This document shows positions 34,725-43,628 of a stretch of DNA of 58,029 nucleotides, piece by piece. The notes under the pieces were generated by a model that did not search any database, was not told the origin of the DNA, and saw nothing but the letters and a program-made list of their open reading frames with translations. The position numbers and the translations under genes were made by a program. The stretch is from DSUN01 sp035527715 (GTDB taxonomy: Bacteria > Planctomycetota > PUPC01 > DSUN01): assembly GCA_035527715.1 (NCBI GenBank), contig DATKZY010000205.1, positions 1 to 58,029 on the forward strand. Reading direction: 5' to 3'. How positions within the stretch are numbered: the first letter of the stretch is position 1; every line of letters begins with the position of its first letter.

Positions 34725-36242
34725 TCAGAGGGTGACCTTCTTGCCATCCTTCAGGTGCGAGACAACCTGGACCTGGCCGGGCCGGAAGTCCGGGCGGCCC
34801 AGGATGCGGACTCTCGAGTGCGCCTGGTCCTCCAGGCGCGCCAGCTCCTGGCGCTTGCCGTTGGAGAGTTGTTCGGCCACGTCGGGGTGGCTCGACACCT
34901 CCACGGCCTGCACGTCCTTCCTCGAGAGGGCCAGGCGGAGCTGGCGCATGACGTGGGGCACCATGCTCTGCACGCTCCGAACCAGGCCCGACCCGGTGCA
35001 GGTGGGGCAGCGGTCGTAGAGGGCCAGCTTGGTGCCCTGGCGCACCCGCTGGCGGGTGATCTGCATGAGGCCGAAGCGCGACATGCGCAGCACGCGGCTG
35101 CGGGCGCGGTCGCGCTTGAGCTCCGCGAGCATGGTCTTCTCGACCTCGCGGCGGTGCTTCTCGAGGCGCATGTCGATGAAGTCGATGACAATCACGCCGC
35201 CGAGGTCGCGCAGGCGGAGCTGTCGCGCCGCCTCGTGGGCCGCCTCGACGTTCGTGCGGAACGCCGTCTCCTCGATGTCCGACTCGTGGGTGTAGCGGCC
35301 CGAGTTGACGTCGATGGCCACGAGGGCCTCCGCCTGGTCAACGACGATGGAGCCGCCGCTCTTGAGCGGCACCACGTTGTGGAACGTGCGCTGGATCTCC
35401 CCCTCGACCTGGTAGTGGTCGAAGATCGGCGCGGCGCCGCGGTAGAGCTTCACCAGCTTCTGGTGGGTGGGCGAGACCATGCGCAGGAACTCCGAGACCT
35501 GGCGGCAGATCTCCTCGGAGTCGATCACGATCTCCGCGATGTCGGTCGCGAACACGTCGCGCATGCAGCGCAACACGAGGTCCGTCTCCTGGTAGACCAG
35601 CGTGGGGGGCTGGCTGGAGCGGATCCGCTCCTCGACGGCGGACCAGAGGCGGGTGAGGTAGCGGAGGTCGCGCTGGAGGTCGGCCTTGCGCGCGTTGGCC
35701 CCCGCCGTGCGCACGATGAAGCCCATGGTCTTCGGCAGCGCCAGCTCGTCGAGCAGCTTGCGCAGCCGGTCGCGCTCCGCCTCGTCGGAGATCTTGCGCG
35801 ACACGCCGAAGTGGACGACCCCCGGCATCATCACGAGCGACCGGCCGGGGATGCTGATGTACGTGGTGACGCTCGGGCCCTTGTTGCCGATGGCCTCCTT
35901 GATGACCTGGACGACGACCTCCTGGCCCTTCTGGAGGAGGTCCTGGATCGGCGTGTCGTCCTTGCGCCGCTTCATGGTCGGGCTGTCGGTCGGCATCCAG
36001 TTCTCGGCGCTGCCGGCTTTCACGTCGGAGACGTGCAGGAAGGCGTTCTTCGGGAGCCCGGTGTCCACGAAGGCCGCCTGAATGCTCCGCTCGACGTTGA
36101 CGACCCGGGCCTTGTAGATGTTGCCCAGGTACTGCTCGGTGGCCGTGGGCTGGAGGTAGAGCTCCTGGAGCACCTGGTCCTCCAGGATCGCGATCCGGCT
36201 CTCCTCCGGCTCGAGCGCGTTGATGACCATCCTACGCTGCAT
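34725..36242 (-). CDS. rng: Ribonuclease E/G family endoribonuclease
   Basis: 505 aa from ATG 36242, which overlaps the end of the upstream gene by 11 bp; ATG 36230 (MVINALEPEE) is a near alternative. S1 domain: YKARVVNVERSIQAAFVDTG. Catalytic aspartates lie in VAIDVNSG and VIVIDFIDM, and the zinc-link motif is CPTCTGSG. The size is that of RNase G, without an RNase E degradosome scaffold. It processes rRNA and turns over mRNA. It sits in the rng-rplU-rpmA-obg run seen in many bacteria. Confidence 0.95.
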   Translation of the reverse strand: MQRRMVINALEPEESRIAILEDQVLQELYLQPTATEQYLGNIYKARVVNVERSIQAAFVDTGLPKNAFLHVSDVKAGSAENWMPTDSPTMKRRKDDTPIQDLLQKGQEVVVQVIKEAIGNKGPSVTTYISIPGRSLVMMPGVVHFGVSRKISDEAERDRLRKLLDELALPKTMGFIVRTAGANARKADLQRDLRYLTRLWSAVEERIRSSQPPTLVYQETDLVLRCMRDVFATDIAEIVIDSEEICRQVSEFLRMVSPTHQKLVKLYRGAAPIFDHYQVEGEIQRTFHNVVPLKSGGSIVVDQAEALVAIDVNSGRYTHESDIEETAFRTNVEAAHEAARQLRLRDLGGVIVIDFIDMRLEKHRREVEKTMLAELKRDRARSRVLRMSRFGLMQITRQRVRQGTKLALYDRCPTCTGSGLVRSVQSMVPHVMRQLRLALSRKDVQAVEVSSHPDVAEQLSNGKRQELARLEDQAHSRVRILGRPDFRPGQVQVVSHLKDGKKVTL

Positions 36243-36930
36243 GCTCGTCGCCTTCTTGAAGCTTGGTTCCCGCGGTTCCGCTCTGGGGTCGGGACTGGGC
36301 AAGGGCCAGGTTCACCTGGGTGCGCCGCACGCGCGTGCGCGCGAGGGCCTCCGAGCCGCCTCCGAGCAGCTCGGCGAGCACCTCGCTCGCCCTCGGTGTG
36401 CCGCGGTCGGCCACGGCCAGCTCGAAGCGGAGCCGTCCGCCCTCGAGGCTCATCGCCCGCAGGGCCGGGCGGAGGTCCAGCTCCGTGCGTTCCGGGCCGC
36501 TCCCGCGCTGCACGACCACGGCGTCCCGGGCGAGGAAGCGGTCCACGTCGGCTGGCGTCAAGCCGCAGCCCTCGGGCAGCTCGGCCTCATAGACGACCGT
36601 TTCGACGCGCGGCCTCACCCCGTCGGGCAGCGTCGCGGCCGAGTTCAGGAGCAGGCCACCCGGCAACTGGGCCGCCAGCCGCTCCCTGGCTTCCGAGGCC
36701 GCGATGGGGGGCTCGAACTCGACCTCGAGCGCCTCCGCCTCGGCCTCCACGCCCACGGGCAGCGCGGCCAGGATGCCGAGCTTGGGGTGCGGGTTGAACC
36801 CCTGGGTCATGCGCACCGGCAGGCCCGCACGCCGCAGCGCCCGCTCGAAGAGCCGCATCAGGTCGCGGTGCGACAGGTACCTTGCTTCTCCCTTCTTGGC
36901 AAGGCGGAACAGGATGCGCGAAGAACTCAT
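36232..36930 (-). CDS. Radical-SAM-linked protein (DUF2344)
   Basis: 232 aa. The N-terminal FRLAKKGEARYLSHRDLMRLFERALRRAGLP and MTQGFNPHPKLGILAALPVG segments are the landmarks of the TIGR03936/DUF2344 family. In many bacteria this is fused to or encoded beside a radical SAM protein; here it is free-standing and no radical SAM gene is in the window. It overlaps rng, so it is translationally coupled to the RNase. The function of the family is unknown; an RNA-related role is a guess from its neighbours. Confidence 0.87.
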   Translation of the reverse strand: MSSSRILFRLAKKGEARYLSHRDLMRLFERALRRAGLPVRMTQGFNPHPKLGILAALPVGVEAEAEALEVEFEPPIAASEARERLAAQLPGGLLLNSAATLPDGVRPRVETVVYEAELPEGCGLTPADVDRFLARDAVVVQRGSGPERTELDLRPALRAMSLEGGRLRFELAVADRGTPRASEVLAELLGGGSEALARTRVRRTQVNLALAQSRPQSGTAGTKLQEGDEHAA

Positions 36931-37001
36931 GCGATTCCCTGGTCTCCGTCGCCCCCCGAGGCGGGGTGCTCCAACGGTCGGGGCTCCCGCGCGGGAGCAG
37001 C

Positions 37002-38732
37002 CTAGGCGTCCCCGGGGACCACCTCCGCTGTAGCTTCCTTGAGGTACTGCAACGTCTCCTCGGGGTCCTCGAACGACAGCGCCCGGGCGGCCACCTCGCG
37101 CGCGCGGTCATAGTCCATGGAGCGGATGAGCTCCTTGACCTGCGGGAGGACGGCTGGGCTGACGCTGAACTCGGTGAGGCCAAGCCCGACGAGCAGAACG
37201 GCGAAGATCAGCTCGCCCGACATCTCGCCGCACATGGCCACGCGGGTCCCCTTGCGCCGCCCCACCTCGATCACGTCGCGAACCACGCGCAGAATTGCCG
37301 GGTGGGCCGGCTGGTAGAGCGCGGAGACGCACTCGTTGCCCCGGTCCACCGCGAGCGTGTACTGGACCAGGTCGTTGGTGCCGATGGAGAAGAAGTCCAC
37401 CTCCTTGGCCAACAGGTCGGCGATCAGGGCGGCGCTGGGGACCTCGATCATGATGCCAAGCTGGACGTTGCGGTCGAAGGGGATGCCGGCCTCGTCGAGC
37501 TCTGCCATGGTCTCGTGGACGACGCGCTTGGCGAGTCGGACCTCGCGCAGGTCGGTGATCATGGGGAACAGGATGCTGGCTTTGGCGTCGGCCGAGGCCC
37601 GCAGGATGGCCCGCAACTGTGTGCGGAACAGGTCCATCCGCTGGAAGCACAGGCGAATGGAGCGGCAGCCGAGGAAGGGGTTCTTCTCGGTCGAGATGCC
37701 GCCGGGCTCGAGCTTGTCGCCGCCCATGTCGAACGTGCGAATCGTCAACGGGCGGCCAGCGAGGGCCTTGGCCACGTGGTGATAGGCCTCGAAGTGCTCC
37801 TCCTCGGTGGGCGGGCTGCCCTTCTCGAAGAAGAGGAATTCGGTGCGGTACAGGCCGACGCCCTCCGCCCCGCGCTGGAGCGCGACATCAACCTCCATGG
37901 GCGACTCGATGTTCGCGTACAGGTGCACGCGGTGGCCACCGGCCGTCTCGGCCGGCAGTTGGCGGATGCGGGCCAGCCGCACCTCGTGCTCGTGGAGGTT
38001 GCGGGCCTTCGCATGGTAGCGGTCGAGCGTCCGCGTGTCCGGGTTCACCACCACGTCGCCCGCCGTGCCGTCCACCACGAGCAGGTCGCCGGCCACCACG
38101 TCGGCCGTGAGCGAGCCGAGGCCGACGACGGCCGGGATGCCGAGCGCCCGCGCGATGATCGCCGTGTGCGACGTGCGGCCCCCCCCGTCGGTCGCCAGCG
38201 CCACCACCTTCGACTTGTCCAGCGTCACCGTCTGCGAAGGCGTCAGGTCGTGGGCCACGATGATGACATTCGACTCCAGGTGCCCGAGGTCCTCGCGCTT
38301 GAGGCCCTGGAGGTGGCGGTGGATCGCGTGCTCGATGTCGTAGAGGTCGCGGACGCGGTCCTTGAGGAACTCGGCGGCGAGGAAGACGCGCGCGTGCTTC
38401 TTGATGACGGAGGAGACGGCGAACTCGGCGGTGCAGCAGGAGTTCTCGATCGCATCGAGCATCTCGCGCCGCAGCTCGGGGTCCCGCAGCATCGAGATGT
38501 GCGCGTCGAAGATGCGGAGGTACTCGCCTCCCGCCTTCTCGGCGGCCAACTTCTGGATGGACTGGACTTCGGCGATGGCGTCCTCGACGCTCCGCTCGAA
38601 GCGCTCCTTTTCGGCAGGCACCTCGCTGGGGTGCAGCTTGCGGTGGGAGATCGGGAACTCGCGGGTGTCGAGGACCAGGGCCTCGGCAATCGCCACGCCC
38701 GGGGATGCCGCGATGCCCTTCTTCTCTACCAT
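37002..38732 (-). CDS. ptsI: Phosphoenolpyruvate-protein phosphotransferase (PTS enzyme I)
   Basis: 576 aa from ATG 38732 (MVEKKGIAASPG), chosen because this is the normal enzyme I start; the open frame extends 33 codons more. The phospho-histidine signature GGRTSHTAIIARALG, the PEP-domain segments EGVGLYRTEFLF, GTNDLVQYTLAVDRGN and MCGEM are intact. It passes phosphate from PEP to HPr. No EIIA, EIIB or EIIC gene is in the window, so the chain may be regulatory rather than for sugar uptake (inference). 28 bp after ptsH. Confidence 0.96.
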   Translation of the reverse strand: MVEKKGIAASPGVAIAEALVLDTREFPISHRKLHPSEVPAEKERFERSVEDAIAEVQSIQKLAAEKAGGEYLRIFDAHISMLRDPELRREMLDAIENSCCTAEFAVSSVIKKHARVFLAAEFLKDRVRDLYDIEHAIHRHLQGLKREDLGHLESNVIIVAHDLTPSQTVTLDKSKVVALATDGGGRTSHTAIIARALGIPAVVGLGSLTADVVAGDLLVVDGTAGDVVVNPDTRTLDRYHAKARNLHEHEVRLARIRQLPAETAGGHRVHLYANIESPMEVDVALQRGAEGVGLYRTEFLFFEKGSPPTEEEHFEAYHHVAKALAGRPLTIRTFDMGGDKLEPGGISTEKNPFLGCRSIRLCFQRMDLFRTQLRAILRASADAKASILFPMITDLREVRLAKRVVHETMAELDEAGIPFDRNVQLGIMIEVPSAALIADLLAKEVDFFSIGTNDLVQYTLAVDRGNECVSALYQPAHPAILRVVRDVIEVGRRKGTRVAMCGEMSGELIFAVLLVGLGLTEFSVSPAVLPQVKELIRSMDYDRAREVAARALSFEDPEETLQYLKEATAEVVPGDA

Positions 38733-38760
38733 CCCTTGACTGCCTTTCCGGGGACCTCGG

Positions 38761-39078
38761 CTACATTTCGTCGAAGCCGCCGCGCACGAGGGCCACGAGG
38801 GCTTCGACCGCCTCCCGGGCGTCCTCGCCACAGGCCCGCACCACGAGCCTGGCCCCTTGCTCGGCCACCAGCGTGAGGACGTGGATCGTGCTCTTCGCGT
38901 TCACGCTCACGTCGTTGCGCCCGAGTGCGACCTGCGCCTTGAAGGCGCCGGCCGTCTTGGCGATGAGCATGGCCGGGCGCGCGTGAATCCCCTGGGGATT
39001 CGGCACCTCGACCTCCTCCTCGAGCCAAGTCGGGGTCGAGGCGCCGACGTTGGGCTGCGTTTGGAGCATTGCCGTCAC
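38761..39078 (-). CDS. ptsH: Phosphocarrier protein HPr
   Basis: 105 aa with an extra N-terminal stretch of about 17 residues before the HPr fold; ATG 39069 is an alternative start. The active histidine is His32 in GIHARPAML and the regulatory serine is Ser63 in NAKSTIHVL, 31 residues apart as in classical HPr (15 and 46). The serine suggests possible HPr-kinase control, but no hprK is in the window. It lies between hpf and ptsI. Confidence 0.95.
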   Translation of the reverse strand: MTAMLQTQPNVGASTPTWLEEEVEVPNPQGIHARPAMLIAKTAGAFKAQVALGRNDVSVNAKSTIHVLTLVAEQGARLVVRACGEDAREAVEALVALVRGGFDEM

Positions 39079-39099
39079 GTGCGTCGTCCACTGGCTGGA

Positions 39100-39477
39100 T
39101 CACCCCGCGGCCGGGGCCTCGTCCGAGTCGGCCTCGGGCTCCGGCTCGTCCGCGGCGGGCGGTTCCACGCCCACGTGCTCGCGCACCCGGCGGTCGCGGA
39201 TCTTGTCCTTATGCTTTCGGAGCTGGGCCTCGACCTTGTCGAACGCCAACTCGATGGCCTCGTTGAGGTTCTGCGTCGTGGCGCGCGCCACCACCGGCGC
39301 GCCGTGGCTCACGTTAGCCACGATCTCCACCAGCCGGCGCTCCTTCTCGGCGTCCAGCGTCACATGCACCGTCAACACGCCGTCGAAGATCCGCCGGATG
39401 TGCTCGGCCTTCTGGGTCACCCGCTGATGAGTCTCGTCGGTCAGATGCATGTGGTGCGCGAATACCTGAATGGGCAC
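39100..39477 (-). CDS. hpf: Ribosome hibernation promoting factor (short form)
   Basis: 125 aa from GTG 39477, which has a perfect AGGAGG 6 nt upstream; the longer open frame begins in the leader and is rejected. PIQVFAHHMHLTDETHQRV and DGVLTVHVTLDAEKERRLVEIVA are the HPF/RaiA fold; the C-terminal dimerisation domain of long HPF is absent, replaced by a short acidic tail. It binds the 30S decoding region in starved cells. First gene of the hpf-ptsH-ptsI run. Confidence 0.93.
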   Translation of the reverse strand: MPIQVFAHHMHLTDETHQRVTQKAEHIRRIFDGVLTVHVTLDAEKERRLVEIVANVSHGAPVVARATTQNLNEAIELAFDKVEAQLRKHKDKIRDRRVREHVGVEPPAADEPEPEADSDEAPAAG

Positions 39478-39560
39478 GGAGCGCCTCCTGCGCGATCGGG
39501 GCAGACACAAGACTACAGGCCGCCCGGAGGCGGCCATGCCAGGTAGCCGTCGAGCGCATT

Positions 39561-39589
39561 ATTTTACCGCGGGCGCTCTTTTCGATCAA
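39561..39589 (-). promoter_or_regulatory. Strong candidate sigma-70 promoter of hpf
   Basis: Minus-strand TTGATC (39584-39589), 17 bp, TAAAAT (39561-39566); leader of about 80 nt to GTG 39477. The -35 region is flanked by an A/T run. Confidence 0.75.
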
Positions 39590-39609
39590 TGTTTTTTTTG
39601 CCTCCTCAC

Positions 39610-39637
39610 TTGACACGAGGCGCCGAGCCGCTAAGAT
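39610..39637 (+). promoter_or_regulatory. Strong candidate sigma-70 promoter of trpE
   Basis: TTGACA (39610-39615), 16 bp, TAAGAT (39632-39637). It lies inside the longest open frame of trpE and so argues for the downstream GTG start at 39685. Confidence 0.7.
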
Positions 39638-39684
39638 CATGCTCCCACGGACCGCTGTGGCCCCACACGTTCGAGGGCACGGTC

Positions 39685-41184
39685 GTGCACTGTCCCACCT
39701 TCGCCGAGTTCCAGCGGCTCGCGGGAGCCGCCAACGTGGTGCCGGTCTACCGCCAGCTCCTCGCCGACACGCTGACCCCCGTCTCCGCCTTCCAGAAGCT
39801 CAACGTCGGGGGCCACGGCTTCCTCCTCGAAAGCGTCACCGGCGGCGAGCGCATCGGCCGCTACTCTCTCCTCGGCGCCGAACCGAAGGCCATCCTCCGA
39901 GCGACCCGCAACACCGTGGAAACCGTGCGCGGCGGCCAGACGACACGACACGAGTCCGGCGACCCGCTTCGCGACATCGAGGAGCTGCTGGCCCTCAGCC
40001 GCCCGGTGCGGGTCCCTGGCCTCGACTGCTTCGCCGGCGGGGTCGTCGGCTACCTGGCCTACGACGTGGTGCGCTACGTCGAGAGCCTGCCCGGCGCGCC
40101 GCCCGACGACCGCGGCCTGCCCGACTACTATATGATGGCCTGCGACACCCTGGTCGTCTTCGACCACGTGTTCAAGACCATCAAGGTCGTCAGCAACGCG
40201 CGCCTCGACGACCGCTCGGCCCGCCAGGCCTACGACGAGGCCGTCGCGGCCATAGATGCGGTCGTCGAGAGACTCCGCACCCCCGTCACCACGCTCACCG
40301 ACGACATTCGTCCCACCGGCGACATCACCCTCCACTACGACTCGAACATCTCCCAGGCCGACTACGAGGACGTTGTGCTCCGCTGCAAGGAGTACATCAA
40401 GGCAGGGGACATCATCCAGGTGGTCCCCTCCCAGCGCCTTGCCGTCGAGACCCATGCCCACCCGTTCGACGTCTACCGCACGTTGCGGGTGGTCAACCCG
40501 TCGCCGTACATGTTCTACCTGAAGCTTGGCGATCTCACGCTCGTGGGCGCGTCGCCCGAGGTGATGGTGAAGCTGGAGGGCGACAAGATCACGCTGCGCC
40601 CCATCGCGGGCACCCGCCGCCGCGGCGCCACGCCCGAGGAGGACGACGCGCTCGCCGCCGAGCTTCTCGCCGACCCCAAGGAGCGAGCCGAACACGTCAT
40701 GCTCCTCGACCTCGGCCGCAACGACGTGGGCCGCGTGTCCCGCTACGGCACCGTCCACGTCACCGAGCAGATGGTCATCGAGCGCTACTCCCACGTGATG
40801 CACATCACCTCGAACGTGGAGGGGCGCCTCGACCGCGAGCGCTACACGCCGTTCGACGTCCTGCGGGCCTGCCTGCCGGCAGGGACGGTGTCCGGCGCGC
40901 CCAAGGTGCGGGCGATGGAGATCATAGACGAGATGGAGCGGACGCGTCGCGGCCCCTACGCCGGCGCCGTGGGCGCCATTGACTACTTCGGGGATATCAA
41001 CACCTGCATCACCCTCCGCACGATCGTCTTCCACGGCGGCAAGGCATACGTCCAGGCCGGGGGCGGCATCGTGGCCGACTCGGTCCCTGCCCTCGAGTAC
41101 GAGGAAACGATCAGCAAGGCCAGGGCGCTCCTCCGCGCCATCGAGGTGGCGGAGCAGCAGATCACCAGGGGAGCAAGCGAGTAG
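39685..41184 (+). CDS. trpE: Anthranilate synthase component I
   Basis: Chorismate to anthranilate, the first step of tryptophan synthesis. 499 aa from GTG 39685; an in-frame ATG at 39589 lies upstream of the -35 box and is rejected. The LLES motif (FLLESVTGGERIGRYS) and NPSPYMF form the tryptophan feedback site, so feedback control is likely. Catalytic segments are IAGTRRRGATPEED, DLGRNDVGRVS, SHVMHITSNVEG and the late QAGGGIVADSVPALEYEET. No trpG or other trp gene adjoins it. No leader peptide with tandem Trp codons was seen. Confidence 0.96.
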   Translation: MHCPTFAEFQRLAGAANVVPVYRQLLADTLTPVSAFQKLNVGGHGFLLESVTGGERIGRYSLLGAEPKAILRATRNTVETVRGGQTTRHESGDPLRDIEELLALSRPVRVPGLDCFAGGVVGYLAYDVVRYVESLPGAPPDDRGLPDYYMMACDTLVVFDHVFKTIKVVSNARLDDRSARQAYDEAVAAIDAVVERLRTPVTTLTDDIRPTGDITLHYDSNISQADYEDVVLRCKEYIKAGDIIQVVPSQRLAVETHAHPFDVYRTLRVVNPSPYMFYLKLGDLTLVGASPEVMVKLEGDKITLRPIAGTRRRGATPEEDDALAAELLADPKERAEHVMLLDLGRNDVGRVSRYGTVHVTEQMVIERYSHVMHITSNVEGRLDRERYTPFDVLRACLPAGTVSGAPKVRAMEIIDEMERTRRGPYAGAVGAIDYFGDINTCITLRTIVFHGGKAYVQAGGGIVADSVPALEYEETISKARALLRAIEVAEQQITRGASE

Positions 41185-41199
41185 CGGCCCGGCCCCCTC

Positions 41200-42408
41200 T
41201 CACCGTTCCAGCAGCGTCTCGTACAGCTCCGCCATCTGCCGCAGGAACCGTTCCTCGGTGAACTCGGCCGCCACCCGTGCGCGGGCGGCTTCCCCCATAC
41301 CGGCCCGACACGCCTCGTCCGCCAGGAGCTTCAGCGCGTAGTTTGCGAACGCCGAAACGTCGCCGACCGGCGCCAGGAACCCGCTGCGGCCGTGCTCGAT
41401 GACATCCACGTTCCCCGTCACCCGCGAGGCGACCACGGGGACCCGCTGGGCCATCGCCTCCAGGAGCGAGTAGGGCAGCCCCTCATAGAGCGAGGGGAGA
41501 ATCACAACGTCAACGGCAGCAACGAGTTCCGCCGCGTCCGGCCTCTCGCCGAGCAGCCGCAGGGGGAGGTCCGGCGCCCAGGGGACCGCCCCCGCGGGGG
41601 CCTGGCCGCCGAAGGCGACTCGCCAGGCGGCCTCGGAGATCCTGGGCCGCAGCCCCCGCACATAGCGCGAGTTGTCCGCCGCCCCGACGAGCAACAGGCG
41701 CGCCTCGGGCAGGGCACGGGTCAGCTCCCGCGCGACCGACAGAAATGTCTGCACGTCCTTCTGCGGGGCGAGGCGCCCGACGAGGGCCACGACGCGGTCA
41801 GCATCACGTAACCCCAGTTCCGCGCGGAACTTGCGGCGCGCGGCGGCGGGCTCGCGTTCGGGCAATCTGATGCCGTTGGGAATCACCACAAGCCGATGGG
41901 AGGGCCCCAGCCCCGCGCGCTCGGCGACCTCGCGCTGGCTGGCCGACACGAGCACCAGCCGGTCCGCCCATCGGGCCGCCAGCCGCTCCAGCACCTTGTA
42001 GAGGGGGGCCAGCACCGTGTCGTGCCGCTCGAACGGGAACGTGTGCGGCGTGTGGACGACGGCGGGCACCCCAGCCCTCCGGGCCGCCAGGCGCCCAAGG
42101 AACCCCGCCTTCGAGGCGTGGGTGTGCACGAGGTCGTAGCGCTCCGTACGCATCAGGCGGCACAGCGTCCTGAGCGCCGCGAAGTCCGACAGTGGGGCAG
42201 GGCGCCGCAGCATCCGCACCGTGGACACCCGGACCCCCTCGGCGCGCAAGGCGTCCAGCTCCGGGCTTACGCTCTGGTCCCGCTCGACCGAGCAGGCCAG
42301 GTGCATGTCGAACCGCGCGCGGTCCAGGCCACGGAGGAGTTGGAGCACGTGCTTGCGCGCCCCTCCGACGTTGGCCTCCAGAACCTCGAGCACCTTGATG
42401 CGCGCCAT
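41200..42408 (-). CDS. GT4-family glycosyltransferase
   Basis: 402 aa from ATG 42408 (MARIKVLEVLEANVGGARKH). The GT-B fold shows the N-terminal glycine loop and, in the C-terminal domain, VALVGRLAPQKDVQTFL, LPSLYEGLPYSLLEAMA and GNVDVIEHGRSGFL: the GT4 donor-site E-x7-E. It would add a sugar from a nucleotide donor to a surface glycan or lipid; acceptor and sugar are unknown. It stands alone, convergent with trpE with 15 bp between stops. Confidence 0.92.
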   Translation of the reverse strand: MARIKVLEVLEANVGGARKHVLQLLRGLDRARFDMHLACSVERDQSVSPELDALRAEGVRVSTVRMLRRPAPLSDFAALRTLCRLMRTERYDLVHTHASKAGFLGRLAARRAGVPAVVHTPHTFPFERHDTVLAPLYKVLERLAARWADRLVLVSASQREVAERAGLGPSHRLVVIPNGIRLPEREPAAARRKFRAELGLRDADRVVALVGRLAPQKDVQTFLSVARELTRALPEARLLLVGAADNSRYVRGLRPRISEAAWRVAFGGQAPAGAVPWAPDLPLRLLGERPDAAELVAAVDVVILPSLYEGLPYSLLEAMAQRVPVVASRVTGNVDVIEHGRSGFLAPVGDVSAFANYALKLLADEACRAGMGEAARARVAAEFTEERFLRQMAELYETLLER

Positions 42409-42455
42409 CGCAGCCCCTCGCCGTCCGGAAACGCCTTGGCCGTGACCTCCGCCGA

Positions 42456-42484
42456 ATCGTAGCACAACCCCTGTGCCGCCGCAA
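42456..42484 (-). promoter_or_regulatory. Candidate sigma-70 promoter of the glycosyltransferase
   Basis: Minus-strand TTGCGG (42479-42484), 17 bp, TACGAT (42456-42461), about 48 bp before ATG 42408. Confidence 0.55.
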
Positions 42485-42660
42485 GCCATGACCGCCCGGG
42501 CGGCCCCGCACGGCGGGTACCACCTTCACAGAGCGTGGCCCGCTGTCCCGTCGAGCGTTCCCACAAAGGCGACGCGCGATGGAGCCGTGGCAACGTAGGT
42601 CTCTTCCTGGCAAGGACTTGCCCGCCGCGGGCACAGGAAATGCGCCGTCGCTGAGGAGCA

Positions 42661-42676
42661 TGGCACGCGAATTGCA
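42661..42676 (+). promoter_or_regulatory. Sigma-54 (RpoN) type -24/-12 promoter of pilin-like gene 1
   Basis: TGGCACGCGAATTGCA matches the TGGCAC-N5-TTGCA consensus; the invariant GG and GC are separated by 10 nt as required. Transcription would start near 42687, 54 nt before ATG 42741. RpoN control is familiar for type IV pilin genes. Confidence 0.65.
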
Positions 42677-42740
42677 CGATTCCCGATCTACAGCGGGCGG
42701 GGGGATTGGCCACGAATCCCTTCCTGGAAGGAGACCGGGC

Positions 42741-43628
42741 ATGAACCCCAGCTCGCAGGGGCACCGTAGAGCATTCGTCCTCGTCGAAATCCTCGCCGTC
42801 ACCGCTGTTCTCGCCATCCTTATGGGCCTCGGCTACAGCGTCTACCGAGGCAGCCGCCTTGCCGCGCGTGTTGCCTTGGCACAGAACAACCTCAAGCAGA
42901 TCGGCACCGCGTTGGACCTGTACTTCCACAAGTATGGCTGCTACCCACCATACGGGTCTTATCTTTCGGATGTTCTGCTGCCGTTCGTCGGGGACACCGA
43001 AGTGTTCGGCAACCCATTGATGCCAGAGGAATTCCCCGGCCAAACCGTCAACTCGCTGTACTTTCCCCCAACCCTTGACGAGGCCGACGGCGGCAAGTAC
43101 TACATTACAGCCTTCGTGTCGGACGACGGGCAGACAGCAGTTGTGCTGAACACGGGTCTGAGCATCGAGAAGCCGGATGGCCTGTCCTTCAACCCCACCA
43201 ATGCCGGTGACATCATTCACGCTATCACAGGTGAAACAGTCATCTCGGGGATCGTCAACGTAGACCCACGGAACAACCCTGACTCCGAATTGACCCTCTG
43301 CCTGCCCGGTGGCCGGATCATTACACGCACCACGCTCCACTCATCGCGAGGCGAGTTGGGCTTCAATGGTGCCGTCGAGTGGGTTCGCTTCGGTCCGAAG
43401 GGCACGGGCCAGCAGAACGGCATTGAGGTGAACGGGGCGTTCATGCCCTTGTACAATAGCACCAGCTATACAATCAGCGCGTTGGCCAAGGGCAGGATGC
43501 GCATCCGGGTCTGGAACGAGGTGCCTGTGATGGAGAGGACGAAGAGGAAGGTTAACAGCAGTGTGGATATGGGAGAGTGGTACTTCGACGTCCTGACCAT
43601 CGGCGGACAGATTGGATCCAACAAGTGA
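42741..43628 (+). CDS. Pilin-like protein 1 (type IV pilin/pseudopilin N-terminus)
   Basis: 295 aa from ATG 42741 with GGAAGGAGA upstream. A short basic leader (NPSSQGHRRA) is followed by F-V-L-V-E and a long hydrophobic helix, the class III signal layout with Glu5 retained. The residue before the Phe is Ala rather than the usual Gly. The mature N-terminus ends in YRGSRLAARVALAQNNLKQIGTALDLYFHKYGCYPPYG, the pseudopilin G-type helix plus YP..G turn. The globular part is long and unrecognised. It is about 345 bp before a paralogue that shares the helix, the NLKQIGTALDL stretch and the NPLM segment. No secretion or pilus machinery is nearby. Confidence 0.85.
   Translation: MNPSSQGHRRAFVLVEILAVTAVLAILMGLGYSVYRGSRLAARVALAQNNLKQIGTALDLYFHKYGCYPPYGSYLSDVLLPFVGDTEVFGNPLMPEEFPGQTVNSLYFPPTLDEADGGKYYITAFVSDDGQTAVVLNTGLSIEKPDGLSFNPTNAGDIIHAITGETVISGIVNVDPRNNPDSELTLCLPGGRIITRTTLHSSRGELGFNGAVEWVRFGPKGTGQQNGIEVNGAFMPLYNSTSYTISALAKGRMRIRVWNEVPVMERTKRKVNSSVDMGEWYFDVLTIGGQIGSNK

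Larger units (their letters stand above)
42409..42740. other. Divergent control region between the glycosyltransferase and pilin-like gene 1
   Basis: 332 bp without a gene. It holds the minus-strand promoter of the glycosyltransferase (42456-42484) and a sigma-54 type element (42661-42676) for the pilin-like gene. The rest shows nothing I can name. Confidence 0.6.
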
